64,000 nt of DNA from assembly GCF_041435115.1 (NCBI RefSeq), contig NZ_CP108046.1:7130001-7194000 (forward strand), written 5' to 3'. The notes beneath the pieces were generated by a model that was not told the origin of the DNA, did not search any database, and worked only from the letters and a program-made list of their open reading frames with translations. A program made the position numbers and the translations under genes. Source of the stretch: Streptomyces sp. NBC_00289 (lineage in GTDB: Bacteria > Actinomycetota > Actinomycetes > Streptomycetales > Streptomycetaceae). Positions within the stretch are counted from its first letter, which is position 1; every line of letters begins with the position of its first letter. Shown in pieces: positions 52,936-62,214 of the stretch.

Positions 52936-53073
52936 GATGACTCCCGGTGCAGACAGCAGGAACTGTGGACATTCCCCTCCCGCGTTTCCACCGTCGCACT
53001 TCTGACACCCGGTGGCCGGTCCGGGCCGCCGTTCGGGTGGCGGAGTCCGTCGGGCGGTGCGAGTCTGACCGGC

Positions 53074-53400
53074 ATGACGATTCAGACCGCCAGACTCAGC
53101 GACCCGGCCGTCCGCGCCTTCGTCAGCGCCGTCAACGCCCATGACCGGGACCGTTTCCTGGCGTTGCTCGCCCCTGACGCGACGATGGCGGACGACGGTT
53201 CCGACCGTGAGCTCACCGACTGGATTGACCGGGAGATCTTCTCCTCGCACGGTCATCTGGAGGTCGACAGGGAGTCCCAGGGCGGCCGTGCCCTCCTCGC
53301 CCGCTACAGCAACGACACCTGGGGCGAGATGCGGACCCGCTGGAGCTTCACCGTCGGGGACGACGGCAGGATCTCGCGGTTCGAGACCGGTCAGGCGTGA
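53074..53400 (+). CDS. NTF2-like (SnoaL-type) protein
   Basis: ATG 53074 (MTIQTARLSDPAVRAFVSAVN); 108 aa. Cone-shaped NTF2 fold pattern: N-terminal helices with VNAHDRDRFLALLAPDATMADDG, then alternating strands (DTWGEMRTRWSFTVGDDGRISRFETG). It could be an isomerase, hydrolase or simple binding protein; nothing distinguishes these. Divergent from DoxX, 78 bp before the aldo/keto reductase. Confidence 0.85.
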   Translation: MTIQTARLSDPAVRAFVSAVNAHDRDRFLALLAPDATMADDGSDRELTDWIDREIFSSHGHLEVDRESQGGRALLARYSNDTWGEMRTRWSFTVGDDGRISRFETGQA

Positions 53401-53478
53401 ACAGAGCGTCGTGACCGTCGTACGGCTCCCGCACACCCCTTGCGCTGGAGTGCGCTTCACCACCTAGCGTCGGTCGTC

Positions 53479-54465
53479 ATGGAGACCACCAGGACACTGG
53501 GACGCGGCCGTATCGACGTCAGCCCCCTCGGATTCGGCTGCTGGGCCATCGGGGGCGAGTGGCAGGACGCCGGCGGACAGCCGCTGGGCTGGGGAAAGGT
53601 CGACGACGACGAGTCCGTACGGGCGATCCACCGCGCCCTCGACCTCGGTGTCACCTTCTTCGACACCGCCGACGTCTACGGCACCGGGCACAGCGAGCGC
53701 GTGCTCGGCCGGGCCCTCGGCAAGCGGCGGGCCGATGTCGTCGTCGCCACCAAGTGGGGCAACCTCTTCGACGAGGGGACCCGGACCCTCACCGGGCAGG
53801 ACGCCTCCCCGGGGCACGCGCGCGCCGCTCTCACCGCCTCGCTCGGCCGGCTCGGCACCGACCACGTCGATCTCTACCAGCTGCACCTCTCCGACGCCCA
53901 CCCGGAGCAGGCGGCCCGACTGCGGGAGGCCTGCGAGGAGTTCGTGCGCGAGGGGCTGATACGGGCGTACGCGTGGAGCACCGACGATCCCGACCGCGCG
54001 GCCGTGTTCGCCGAGGGGGCGCACTGCGCCGCCGTACAGCACGCGCTGAACGTGCTGCGGGACGCGCCCGCGATGATCGCGCTGTGCGAGGAGTCGGGGC
54101 TCGCGAGCATCAACCGCAGTCCGCTGGCGATGGGGCTGCTGGCCGGGAAGCGCCGAGCGCGGCAGGCGCTGGAGCCGGGGGACATCCGCAGCCGGCCGCC
54201 GGCCTGGCTGGAGGGGTTCGAGGACGGCACCGGGGCCGATCCGGAATGGCTGGGCCGGATCGACGCCCTCAGGGAGATCCTCACCAGCGGCGGCCGCACC
54301 CTCGCCCAGGGCGCTCTCGCCTGGATCTGGGCACGCAGTCCGCGCACCGTGCCGATTCCCGGGTTCCGTTCCGTCGCGCAGGCCGAGGAGAACGCGGGCG
54401 CGATCGCGAAGGGGCCGCTCACCGCTGAGCAGTCGGCCGAGATCGACCGGATACTCGGGCGGTGA
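53479..54465 (+). CDS. Aldo/keto reductase
   Basis: ATG 53479; 328 aa TIM-barrel NADPH-dependent oxidoreductase. Catalytic tetrad context: D and Y in FDTADVYGTGHSERVLGRAL, K in VVVATKWG, H in YQLHLSDAH. The C-terminal cofactor-binding segment is TVPIPGFRSVAQAEENAGAI. It looks like the general-stress/sugar-oxidoreductase branch; the substrate is unpredictable. Convergent with the ABC ATPase gene, 21 bp apart. Confidence 0.92.
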   Translation: METTRTLGRGRIDVSPLGFGCWAIGGEWQDAGGQPLGWGKVDDDESVRAIHRALDLGVTFFDTADVYGTGHSERVLGRALGKRRADVVVATKWGNLFDEGTRTLTGQDASPGHARAALTASLGRLGTDHVDLYQLHLSDAHPEQAARLREACEEFVREGLIRAYAWSTDDPDRAAVFAEGAHCAAVQHALNVLRDAPAMIALCEESGLASINRSPLAMGLLAGKRRARQALEPGDIRSRPPAWLEGFEDGTGADPEWLGRIDALREILTSGGRTLAQGALAWIWARSPRTVPIPGFRSVAQAEENAGAIAKGPLTAEQSAEIDRILGR

Positions 54466-54486
54466 ACGGCCCCACGGGCTGACCGG

Positions 54487-55173
54487 TCAGGACCGTACGG
54501 CCTGCTCGGTCAGCGTGATCTGGCCTGCCCTGATGGTGGCCAGTCGTGGCGCGCGGCGGGCGATCGACGAGTCGTGGGTGACGATGACGAAGGTCAGCCC
54601 GTACTCCCGCCACAGCCCTTCGAGCAGGGACATGATGTCGTCGCGGGTGCCCTCGTCGAGGTTGCCCGTGGGCTCGTCGGCGAGCAGCACCTTCGGCTTC
54701 TTGACCAGCGCGCGGGCGATGGCGACGCGCTGCTGCTGCCCGCCGGACAGTTCGGTCGGGACGTGCGTGAGACGCTCGCCGAGGCCCACCGAGCGCAGCG
54801 CCTCCGCCGCGCGCTCGCGGCGCTCGGCCGGCTTCACGCCGAGCGGGACCAGGGCCGTCTCGACGTTCTCCTGCGCGGTCAGCGTCGGGATGAGGTTGAA
54901 CGCCTGGAAGATGATGCCGATCTTCTCGGCGCGCAGCCGGGTCAGCTTGGCCTCGCTGATGGAGGCGAGGTCCACGCCGTCCAGCTCGACGCTGCCCTCG
55001 GACGGGCGGTCGAGGCCGCCGATCATCTGCAGCAGCGTCGACTTGCCGCCGCCGGTGGGGCCCTGGATGACGAGCTGGTCGCCGTCCTCGATGGTGAGGT
55101 CGACGCCGCGCAGCGCCTCCACCGTGTCCTTGCCGCGGGTGTACCGCTTGGCGACGCCGGTCAGTCTGTACAT
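54487..55173 (-). CDS. ABC ATPase of MacB/LolD type
   Basis: ATG 55173; 228 aa. Walker A QGPTGGGKSTLLQMI, Q-loop IIFQAFNLIPTLT, signature LSGGQQQRVAIARAL, Walker B VLLADEPTGNLDEGT, H-loop VIVTHD. The PTLTAQENVE stretch and size place it in the MacB/LolD/FtsE branch, which drives mechanotransmission rather than classical transport. It is downstream of its permease (47-bp gap), forming a two-gene operon. Confidence 0.94.
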   Translation of the reverse strand: MYRLTGVAKRYTRGKDTVEALRGVDLTIEDGDQLVIQGPTGGGKSTLLQMIGGLDRPSEGSVELDGVDLASISEAKLTRLRAEKIGIIFQAFNLIPTLTAQENVETALVPLGVKPAERRERAAEALRSVGLGERLTHVPTELSGGQQQRVAIARALVKKPKVLLADEPTGNLDEGTRDDIMSLLEGLWREYGLTFVIVTHDSSIARRAPRLATIRAGQITLTEQAVRS

Positions 55174-55220
55174 GGGTTCTCCGTGGTTGAGCGTGAGTGA
55201 GGGGGAGTCGGCGCCAGGGC

Positions 55221-56684
55221 CTAGGAGACGCTGCGCAGGGCGTCGGCCGGACGCATCCGGGAGGCGCGCCAGCCGCCCATGGCGCCGGCGATCAGACCGC
55301 CGGTGACCGCCAGGCCCCCCGCGAGGGCGATCGTGGTCACCGAGACCGGCGCGGAGAGCGCGATCTCCATGGTGTTCTGCGTCGACTGCCCGCCGGGACC
55401 GCCGCCGCCGGGACCGCCGCCCGCCCCGCCACCGGTGGTGCCGAGCTGGGCGGTGAGCTTCGGGCTGATCATGGTCACCGCGTAGGCGGCCGCCAGGCCC
55501 AGACCGATGCCGAGGGCGCCGCCGAGCAGACCGTTGACCATGGACTCGCCGACGACCTGCCGGGTGACCCTGCGGCTGGGCCAGCCGAGCGCCTTGAGGG
55601 TGCCGAACTCACGCACCCGGCGGGAGACCGCCGAGGAGGTCAGCAGCGCGGCCACCAGGAAGGCGGCGGCCAGGACCGCGATCGACAGCCACTTGCCGAC
55701 GCTGGTCGCCAGGTTCGAGGCGGTGGACAGCGAGCCGGAGACGGTGTCGGCGAGGTCGGCGGAGGTGGTGACCGTCGTACCGGAGATGTTCTTCTGGATG
55801 GTCGACTTGACGGTCTCGATCTGCTTGGAGTCGGTGGCCTTCACATAGATCGTGGTGACCTGGTTCTTCGCGTCGGCCAGGGTCTGCGCCTGCTTCAGCG
55901 GCAGGTAGACGTCGGTCGTGGACTCGCTGCTCTCGGGCGTGGCGATGCCGACGACCTTGTACTTGGTGCCGGAGATCTTGAAGGTCGAGCCGACCTTGTA
56001 CGTGTTCTCCTTCGCGTACGACTTGCTGAGCACCGCGAGTTTCGCGTTGGTCTGCGTGGCCGTGAACGTCGTGCCCGAGCTGATCGTCGAGCCGGCCAGC
56101 GGGCCGAGCGTCTGGTCGGTGACGTCGACGCCGGCGACGGAGTAGGAGTTGACGTCGAAGGAGGCGCCGCCGCCCTGCACCTGCGGCTGGGCGGTGCTGC
56201 CGCTGCTGGTGCCACCGCCGGGGCCGCCCTGGTTCTGGGTCTGGCCGCCGGTCGTGCTCTGCGCCTTGCCCTGGGTGAAGGAGCCGTCGACCTTGGTGAC
56301 GTTCAGGGTGATCGCGCCGACCGCGTTCGCCACGCCCTTCTGCGCGGAGACCTTGGCGACCAGCGAGGACTTCAGGGCCTGGCCGCCCTGGGTCATCACA
56401 CGGTCCGAACTCTGCTCCGACGAGTCGTCGTCGGACTGGGCGTCGAACTCGAAGTTGGGTCTGCCCGAACTGTTTCCGGTGGGCGCCGACCTGGCCTTGG
56501 TGACGGTCATGTCGGTGCCGAGTCCGTACAGCGACTGCAGGACCTTGTCCTGTGCCTGAGCCATGCCGGCCGACACCGAGTTCACGGTGATGACCAGGGC
56601 GATTCCGAGCGCCAGACCCAGTGCGATGACCAGAGCCGCCTTCTTGCGCCGGCTCAGTTCGCGCTTGAGATAGATGCCAAACAT
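55221..56684 (-). CDS. MacB-like FtsX-domain ABC permease
   Basis: ATG 56684; 487 aa. One N-terminal transmembrane helix (AALVIALGLALGIALVITVNSVSAGMAQ), then a large extracytoplasmic MacB_PCD-type domain, then three C-terminal helices in the FtsX pattern (VAALLTSSAVSRRVREFGTLKALGWPSRRVTRQVVGES; final GLIAGAMGGWRASRM.PADALR). Two Gly-rich loops (QNQGGPGGGTSSGS and GGGAGGGPGGGG) are notable. With the ATPase it would export or extract an envelope substrate. Confidence 0.92.
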   Translation of the reverse strand: MFGIYLKRELSRRKKAALVIALGLALGIALVITVNSVSAGMAQAQDKVLQSLYGLGTDMTVTKARSAPTGNSSGRPNFEFDAQSDDDSSEQSSDRVMTQGGQALKSSLVAKVSAQKGVANAVGAITLNVTKVDGSFTQGKAQSTTGGQTQNQGGPGGGTSSGSTAQPQVQGGGASFDVNSYSVAGVDVTDQTLGPLAGSTISSGTTFTATQTNAKLAVLSKSYAKENTYKVGSTFKISGTKYKVVGIATPESSESTTDVYLPLKQAQTLADAKNQVTTIYVKATDSKQIETVKSTIQKNISGTTVTTSADLADTVSGSLSTASNLATSVGKWLSIAVLAAAFLVAALLTSSAVSRRVREFGTLKALGWPSRRVTRQVVGESMVNGLLGGALGIGLGLAAAYAVTMISPKLTAQLGTTGGGAGGGPGGGGPGGQSTQNTMEIALSAPVSVTTIALAGGLAVTGGLIAGAMGGWRASRMRPADALRSVS

Positions 56685-56897
56685 CCCGTTCCTCGAAGGT
56701 TCTTGGCGCCCGCTGTGGGCGCTGCCACAAGCTAGGGAGAAACCTTTGAGTCGTCCTGAGTAATACGTGTGGAGGACCTGAGAATGAAACGTCCGGATTC
56801 AGAATTCGGTAAGACAGGTGTTTCCTAAGCTGAGCAGGGCGTACTGCCAGGAAACCCCTGTGGGGTGGGGTGTCACATTGTGAGGAGCGGTCTTTCT

Positions 56898-58076
56898 TTG
56901 AATTCCCTGTCCAGGCGTTCCCTGCTCGCTCTCGCCGCGACGGCCCCGTTGGCCTCCGTGGCGCCCTCTGCCTCCGCGGCGCCCGCTTCCGCTCCGTCGG
57001 TCGTCGGCGGAGCGCGGCTGGCCCGCGACGGCGTCCAGGTGCGGGGCGCCACCGGTCTGCCCCGGAAGCTCACCGCCCGCGCCTGGCTGGTCGCCGATCA
57101 CGACAGCGGCGAGGTGCTGGCCGCCAGTGACGCGCACCGGCGCCTCGCGCCCGCGTCGACGCTGAAGATGCTGTTCGCCGACACCGTGCTCCCGAGGTTC
57201 GCGCGGACCGAGCGGTACACGGTGACGGACGCCGACCTGGCCGGCATCCCGGCGGGCTCCAGCCTGGTCGGGATCAAGGCGGGGATCACCTACACCGTCG
57301 AGCAGTTGTGGCACGGCGTGTTCCTGCGCTCGGGCAACGACGCGGTGCACGTGCTCGCCCGGATGAACGGCGGGGTGTCGCGCACGGTCGCCGAGATGCA
57401 GGCCAGGGCGGCGGACCTGCAGGCCCTGGACACGCGTGTGGTCAGCCCGGACGGCTTCGACCACCCGGGGCAGCGCTCGTCGGCGTACGACCTCACGCTC
57501 TTCGCCCGGCACGGGCTGAAGGACGCCGACTTCCGCGCGTACTGCGCGACGAGGACCGCCGACTTCCCGGCGGGCGACGGCAGAACCTTCCAGATCCAGA
57601 ACACCGACCGGCTGCTGACGGGCGCGTGGGGAGTGCGGACGTACCCGGGCCTGATCGGGGTGAAGAACGGCTACACCAGCAACGCCGGCAACACCTTCAC
57701 CGGCGCGGCCGTGCGCGGTGGACGGACCCTGCTGGTGACCGTGATGCACCCGGGCAGCGGGAGCGGTTCCGTGTACGAGGAGGCGGCCGCGCTGCTCGAC
57801 TGGGGCTTCGGGACGGGGAGTTCGGTGCGGCCGGTGGGCACGCTGGTCGAGCCGCTCAGCGAGGGCGGGGCGAGCGCGTCACCCACCCGGCAGGCCGGCG
57901 GTAAGGCCGCGCGGGCGGCCGCGGGAGCGCTCGCCGGGGCGTCTGGTGCGCAGCCGGCCGGCACGTCGGCCTGGCGGCTCCTCGAAGGCGCGGTGGGCAC
58001 GGTCGCCCTGCTGGCGGGCGGGGCGTACGCGGTACGCAGGCGCCGTCCGGCCGTCGGGCGGCGACACCGGCCCTGA
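56898..58076 (+). CDS. D-alanyl-D-alanine carboxypeptidase (S11), membrane-anchored
   Basis: TTG 56898 is favoured: GAGGAG lies 10 nt upstream, while GTG 56880 overlaps that site and ATG 56865 is upstream of it. About 392 aa. N-terminal signal peptide (SRRSLLALAATAPLASVAPSASAAPA). Penicillin-binding motifs: ASTLK (S-x-x-K), RSGND (S-x-N) and GVKNGYTS, where KNG replaces the usual K-T-G. A C-terminal helix VGTVALLAGGAYAV followed by RRRRP anchors it. It would trim the pentapeptide stem of peptidoglycan outside the membrane. Confidence 0.9.
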   Translation: MNSLSRRSLLALAATAPLASVAPSASAAPASAPSVVGGARLARDGVQVRGATGLPRKLTARAWLVADHDSGEVLAASDAHRRLAPASTLKMLFADTVLPRFARTERYTVTDADLAGIPAGSSLVGIKAGITYTVEQLWHGVFLRSGNDAVHVLARMNGGVSRTVAEMQARAADLQALDTRVVSPDGFDHPGQRSSAYDLTLFARHGLKDADFRAYCATRTADFPAGDGRTFQIQNTDRLLTGAWGVRTYPGLIGVKNGYTSNAGNTFTGAAVRGGRTLLVTVMHPGSGSGSVYEEAAALLDWGFGTGSSVRPVGTLVEPLSEGGASASPTRQAGGKAARAAAGALAGASGAQPAGTSAWRLLEGAVGTVALLAGGAYAVRRRRPAVGRRHRP

Positions 58077-58493
58077 GGCCGTCACGGACGGTGTTCCGAG
58101 CGGCTCACGGGCGGAGTCACGCGGCGGCGGTTCGACGGTCCGACGACGTCGTGCGGCAGCCGTTCCAGGTACCGGTGCGTACCCCACGATGTCTCGCGAG
58201 GGCCACCCCCACCCGGTGCGGTGGAACGGCTGCCGCCTCCCCCCTCGGCATGGTCTGCGGAAGCTCTGTGCTCCAAGTGTGAAGCTCCGGTGGAGGAGGT
58301 CAAGAGCATAAGCGCGCTACCGGCCGGTATGGGGCGGAACAATCAACTCCGCTTGTGCAGGTTGAGGGTTTGACCATCTCCGGACCACGACCGGACCACG
58401 ACCGGACCCACGGTCGGACCACGGCCGGACCGCGTCCCGGACCGCGTCCCGGACCCGTGTTCCGGCCACACGCGGACCGCGTCCGGATCGCGG
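58077..58493. other. Intergenic stretch with short tandem repeats
   Basis: No gene supported. From about 58379 to 58480 there are repeated CGGACCACGAC / CGGACCGCGTC units on an 11-12 bp period, followed by the SDR stop. These may be a transcription-slowing GC-rich tract between convergent genes. Confidence 0.6.
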
Positions 58494-59294
58494 TCAGCCG
58501 CGCCCCACGTACGGCATCGTCGTCGCCAGCACCGTCGCGAACTGCACGTTCGCCTCCAGCGGCAGCGCGGCCATGTGCCGGACCGTGCGCGCCACGTCGG
58601 CGACGTCCATCACGGGCTCCGGCGCGATCTCGCCGTTGGCCTGGAGGGCGCCGGTCCCCATCCGCTCCGTCATGTCCGTCGCCGCGTTGCCGATGTCGAT
58701 CTGCCCGACCGCGATCCGGTACGGCCGCCCGTCCAGCGACAGGGCCTTGGTCAGGCCGGTCAGCGCGTGCTTGGTGGCCGTGTAGGCGGCCGAGTGCGGC
58801 CGGGGCGTGTGGGCGGAGATCGAGCCGTTGTTGATGATCCGGCCGCCCTGCGGGTCCTGCTCCTTCATCTGCCGGTAGGCGGCCTGCGCGCACAGGAACG
58901 CGCCGTTCAGGTTGGTGTCGACGACGTGCCGCCAGGCCTCGTAGGGCAGTTCCTCGACCGGCACCCCGCCGGGGCCGAACGTCCCCGCGTTGTTGAACAA
59001 CAGGTCGACCCGTCCGAAGCGCTCCACGGTCGCGGTGAACAGCGCCGCCACGTCCTCGGGCCGGGACACGTCCGTGCGTACGGCGATCGAGGCGGCCTCG
59101 GGGGCCAGCGCCGCCGTCTCCTCCAGGGGCTGTGGACGACGGCCGGCCAGCGCCACCGACCAGCCCGCGCGGAGCAGTTCCACGGCGACCGCGCGGCCGA
59201 TGCCGGAGCCGGCCCCGGTCACCACGGCGACCCGCGGCCGCCCCCCGCCGTCCCGCTCGCCGCCGTCCCGCCCGTCCATCCGATTGGCATTCAT
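58494..59294 (-). CDS. SDR-family oxidoreductase
   Basis: ATG 59294; 266 aa. Rossmann motif [21 protein letters not shown] ([12 protein letters not shown]), catalytic Ser in [10 protein letters not shown] and Y-x-x-x-K in [10 protein letters not shown]. An NAD(P)H-dependent alcohol/ketone oxidoreductase of classical length; no substrate can be assigned. It is divergent from the PhoD gene (170 bp between starts). Confidence 0.92.
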   Translation of the reverse strand: MNANRMDGRDGGERDGGGRPRVAVVTGAGSGIGRAVAVELLRAGWSVALAGRRPQPLEETAALAPEAASIAVRTDVSRPEDVAALFTATVERFGRVDLLFNNAGTFGPGGVPVEELPYEAWRHVVDTNLNGAFLCAQAAYRQMKEQDPQGGRIINNGSISAHTPRPHSAAYTATKHALTGLTKALSLDGRPYRIAVGQIDIGNAATDMTERMGTGALQANGEIAPEPVMDVADVARTVRHMAALPLEANVQFATVLATTMPYVGRG

Positions 59295-59463
59295 GAGGCC
59301 GCAGCGTAGGGGAGGAGCGGCCCTCGGGCACGGCGGCCGGGTCCCGTCGTCGGTCCGCCATTCGGGACGCCCGCGTCCGCCGTCCGGGTGCTGTGCGCGC
59401 GACACCGCGTGTCGTCCCGGGCCGCCCTCCGGCCTCCTCCCTCAACTGTCGGGGGAGGACAGA

Positions 59464-61119
59464 ATGACAATCACAGCATTTACGTCAGGGCGGGTCCACG
59501 CGGGACACGCTCCCGAAGTACGGGCCGCCGCCCGCCACATCGGCCGCCGCCGCTTCCTGAGCGCCACCGGCGCGGCCGTCGCGCTCGCCTTCGCCGTCGA
59601 CCTGCCCGCCACCGGGGTGGCGGGCGCCGCCGAACTCGACACGGCGCGGATCGGCACCCACCCCTTCACCCTCGGCGTGGCCTCGGGCGACCCGCGGCCC
59701 GACTCGGTGGTCCTGTGGACCCGGCTGGCACCCCTGCCGTACCAGCCCGACGGCGGACTGCCCGCCGAACGGATCGCCGTCGACTGGGAGGTGGCCCGGG
59801 ACGAGACGTTCGCCACCGTCGTCGCCCGGGGCACCGCCACCGCGCACCCCGAGTTCCACCACACCGTGCACGTGGAGGTCGAGGCCCTCGACCCCGGCCG
59901 CGTCTACTACTACCGCTTCCGCACCGGCACCTGGCTCAGCGAGACCGGCCGCACCCGCACCGCGCCCGCCGCGGACAGCGCCGTCTCACAGCTCACCTTC
60001 GCCACCGTCGCCTGCCAGGCCTACCACGACGGGTACTTCACCGCGCACCGCCATCTCGCCCAGGACGACGTCGACCTGGTCTTCCACCTCGGCGACTACC
60101 TGTACGAGTACGCGGTCGACTCGGCCGGCGGCGCCCGCGGCTACACCGACCGGGTGCTCCCGTCCCTGTTCGACCACGAAGCCGCGACGCTGGAGGACTA
60201 CCGGCTGCGCTACGCCCTCTACAAGACGGACCCCGACCTGCGGGCCGCGCACGCCGCGCACCCCTTCGTGGTCACCTGGGACGACCACGAGACCGAGAAC
60301 AACTACGCCGGCGACCATCCCGAGAACGCCGTCTCCACACCGGAGTTCCTGCTGCGCCGCGCCGCCGCCTACCGCGCGTACTGGGAGAACCAGCCGCTGC
60401 GCCTGCCGCAGCTTCCAGCCGGCCCCGACATGCGGCTCTACCGGCGGCTGAACTGGGGCGCGCTCGCCCAGTTCGACGTCCTCGACACCCGCCAGTACCG
60501 CTCCGACCAGGCCTACGGCGACGTCCCGCACGTCCCCGGCCCCGAGACGGCGGACCCGTCGCGCACCCTGACCGGGACCACGCAGGAACGCTGGCTGCTC
60601 GACGGCTGGCGCGACTCCCGCGCCCTGTGGAACGTCATGCCGCAGCAGGTCTGCTTCTCCCAGCGCAAGATGGATCTCAACCCGGCCGCGAAGGTCTCCA
60701 TGGACGCCTGGGACGGCTACCCGGCCGCCCGCCGCCGCATCCTCGACGGCGCCAAGGCGGCCGGCGTCGAGAATTTGATGGTGCTCACCGGGGACGTGCA
60801 CGTCGGGTACGCCTTCGACGTCAAGGACGACTTCGACGACCCGGCGTCCCGCACCCTGGGCACGGAGATCGTGGCCACCTCCGTCGCCAGCGGCAAGGAC
60901 GGCTCCGACCGGCCCGCGAACTGGGCCACCTACATGACCGCCAACCCGCACCTGAAGTTCTACAACGGCCGTCGCGGCTACGCGCGCGTCACCCTCGGAC
61001 AGACCCAGGCCCGCGCCGACTTCCGGACGGTGCCGTACGTGACCACGCCGGGGGCGACGGTCACGACGGCCGCGTCCTTCGTGACGGAGGTGGGCGACCA
61101 GGGGCTCAAGCCGGCGTGA
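59464..61119 (+). CDS. PhoD-family alkaline phosphatase, Tat-exported
   Basis: ATG 59464 with GGGGGAGGA upstream; 551 aa. Twin-arginine signal HIGRRRFLSATGAAVALAFAV. PhoD_N-type Ig domain (HPFTLGVASGDPRPDSVVLWTRLAP). Metallophosphatase motifs FHLGDYLYEY, VVTWDDHETENNYAG and LTGDVHVGY. It is expected outside the cell to hydrolyse phosphodiesters such as teichoic acids under phosphate limitation. No clear PHO box was identified. The 3' end overlaps the convergent oxidoreductase by 14 bp. Confidence 0.94.
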   Translation: MTITAFTSGRVHAGHAPEVRAAARHIGRRRFLSATGAAVALAFAVDLPATGVAGAAELDTARIGTHPFTLGVASGDPRPDSVVLWTRLAPLPYQPDGGLPAERIAVDWEVARDETFATVVARGTATAHPEFHHTVHVEVEALDPGRVYYYRFRTGTWLSETGRTRTAPAADSAVSQLTFATVACQAYHDGYFTAHRHLAQDDVDLVFHLGDYLYEYAVDSAGGARGYTDRVLPSLFDHEAATLEDYRLRYALYKTDPDLRAAHAAHPFVVTWDDHETENNYAGDHPENAVSTPEFLLRRAAAYRAYWENQPLRLPQLPAGPDMRLYRRLNWGALAQFDVLDTRQYRSDQAYGDVPHVPGPETADPSRTLTGTTQERWLLDGWRDSRALWNVMPQQVCFSQRKMDLNPAAKVSMDAWDGYPAARRRILDGAKAAGVENLMVLTGDVHVGYAFDVKDDFDDPASRTLGTEIVATSVASGKDGSDRPANWATYMTANPHLKFYNGRRGYARVTLGQTQARADFRTVPYVTTPGATVTTAASFVTEVGDQGLKPA

Positions 61120-62128
61120 GACCCGGCTCGTTCGCCTCCGAGGGGTAGCGGACGCCGATGCGGTCCCGGATCGCGTCGAGCGTCCGCATCACGGCGAGCG
61201 TGCCCTCCAGCGGGACCAGCGGCGACTCCGTCTCGCCCGCGCGCAGGGCCCGCATCACCTCACGCGCCTCGTGCTTGAGGCTGCTGCGCGGGCCGTCCGC
61301 CGCGTCGGCCGCGAACTCCTCGGGCTCGCGGCCGTCCCGGTGCAGCACGAAACGGTCCGGGTGGAAGAAGCCGTACGGGATGTCGATACGGCCCCGCGAG
61401 CCGGTGACGGAGGCGGTGGTGGCGGTGCCGCCGACGACGGAGCAGTGCACCGAGGCGAGCGCCCCGCCCGCCCAGGACAGCAGGGCCCCGGTCTGCAGGT
61501 CGACGCCCTCCTCGGAGAGCACCGCCCTGGCCATCACGTCCGTGGGCTCACCCAGCAGCAACTGCGCGAACGACACCGGGTACACGCCGAGGTCCAGCAG
61601 GGCGCCCCCGCCCTGTGCCGGGTCACGCAGCCGGTGCGAGGGCGGGAAGGGGCCCGCGAGCCCGAAGTCGGCGTGCACGGTGCGTACGTCGCCGATCGCG
61701 CCGTCGTCGACCAGCGCCTTCAGTCGCCTGATCAGCGGGCTGCAGTACATCCACATGGCCTCCATCAGGAAGCTGCCGCGCCCACGGGCCAGCGCGACCA
61801 GTTCCCCGGCCTCGCGCGCGTTCAGCGTGAACGCCTTCTCGCACAGCACGTTGCGGCCGGCCTCCAGGCACAGCCCGGCGGCCTGCCGGTGCGCCGAGTG
61901 CGGGGTGGCGACGTACACGACATCGATGTCCTCGTCCCGCGCGAGCGCGTCCCAGCCGCCGTAGGCCCGGGGTATCCCGAACCGCTCCGCGAACGCCTCC
62001 GCGGAGTCCTTCGCCCGCGAGGCCACCGCCACCACTTCCGCGTCCGGCAGATCCACCAGGTCCGCCGTGAACGCGGCCGCGATCCCACCGGTCGCCAGGA
62101 CCCCCCAGCGCACCCTCTGCTCCGTCAT
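61106..62128 (-). CDS. Gfo/Idh/MocA-family oxidoreductase
   Basis: ATG 62128; 340 aa. N-terminal Rossmann domain (RWGVLATGGIAAAFTADLV; VVAVASRAKDSAEAFAERFG; DVVYVATPHSAHRQAA), the family EKAFTLNAREA with the catalytic-type Lys of CEK, then the C-terminal beta domain (GGGALLDLGVYPVSFAQLLLG). It probably oxidises or reduces a sugar or inositol derivative with NAD(P). Its last 14 bp overlap the end of the PhoD gene. Confidence 0.92.
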   Translation of the reverse strand: MTEQRVRWGVLATGGIAAAFTADLVDLPDAEVVAVASRAKDSAEAFAERFGIPRAYGGWDALARDEDIDVVYVATPHSAHRQAAGLCLEAGRNVLCEKAFTLNAREAGELVALARGRGSFLMEAMWMYCSPLIRRLKALVDDGAIGDVRTVHADFGLAGPFPPSHRLRDPAQGGGALLDLGVYPVSFAQLLLGEPTDVMARAVLSEEGVDLQTGALLSWAGGALASVHCSVVGGTATTASVTGSRGRIDIPYGFFHPDRFVLHRDGREPEEFAADAADGPRSSLKHEAREVMRALRAGETESPLVPLEGTLAVMRTLDAIRDRIGVRYPSEANEPGLTPA

Positions 62129-62214
62129 CCCGGCTCACCCTCGCTCACCTGACCATCGCCACTGCGTACGAGCTGAGAGCATAGGTGGCGGACCACTCGG
62201 AGAGGGAGGGGCAC

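Noticed and set aside
54479..54490. CTGACCGGTCAG palindrome between the aldo/keto reductase and ABC ATPase genes
   Set aside because: A 12-bp perfect palindrome at a convergent junction, too short and without a T-tract to call a terminator or operator.
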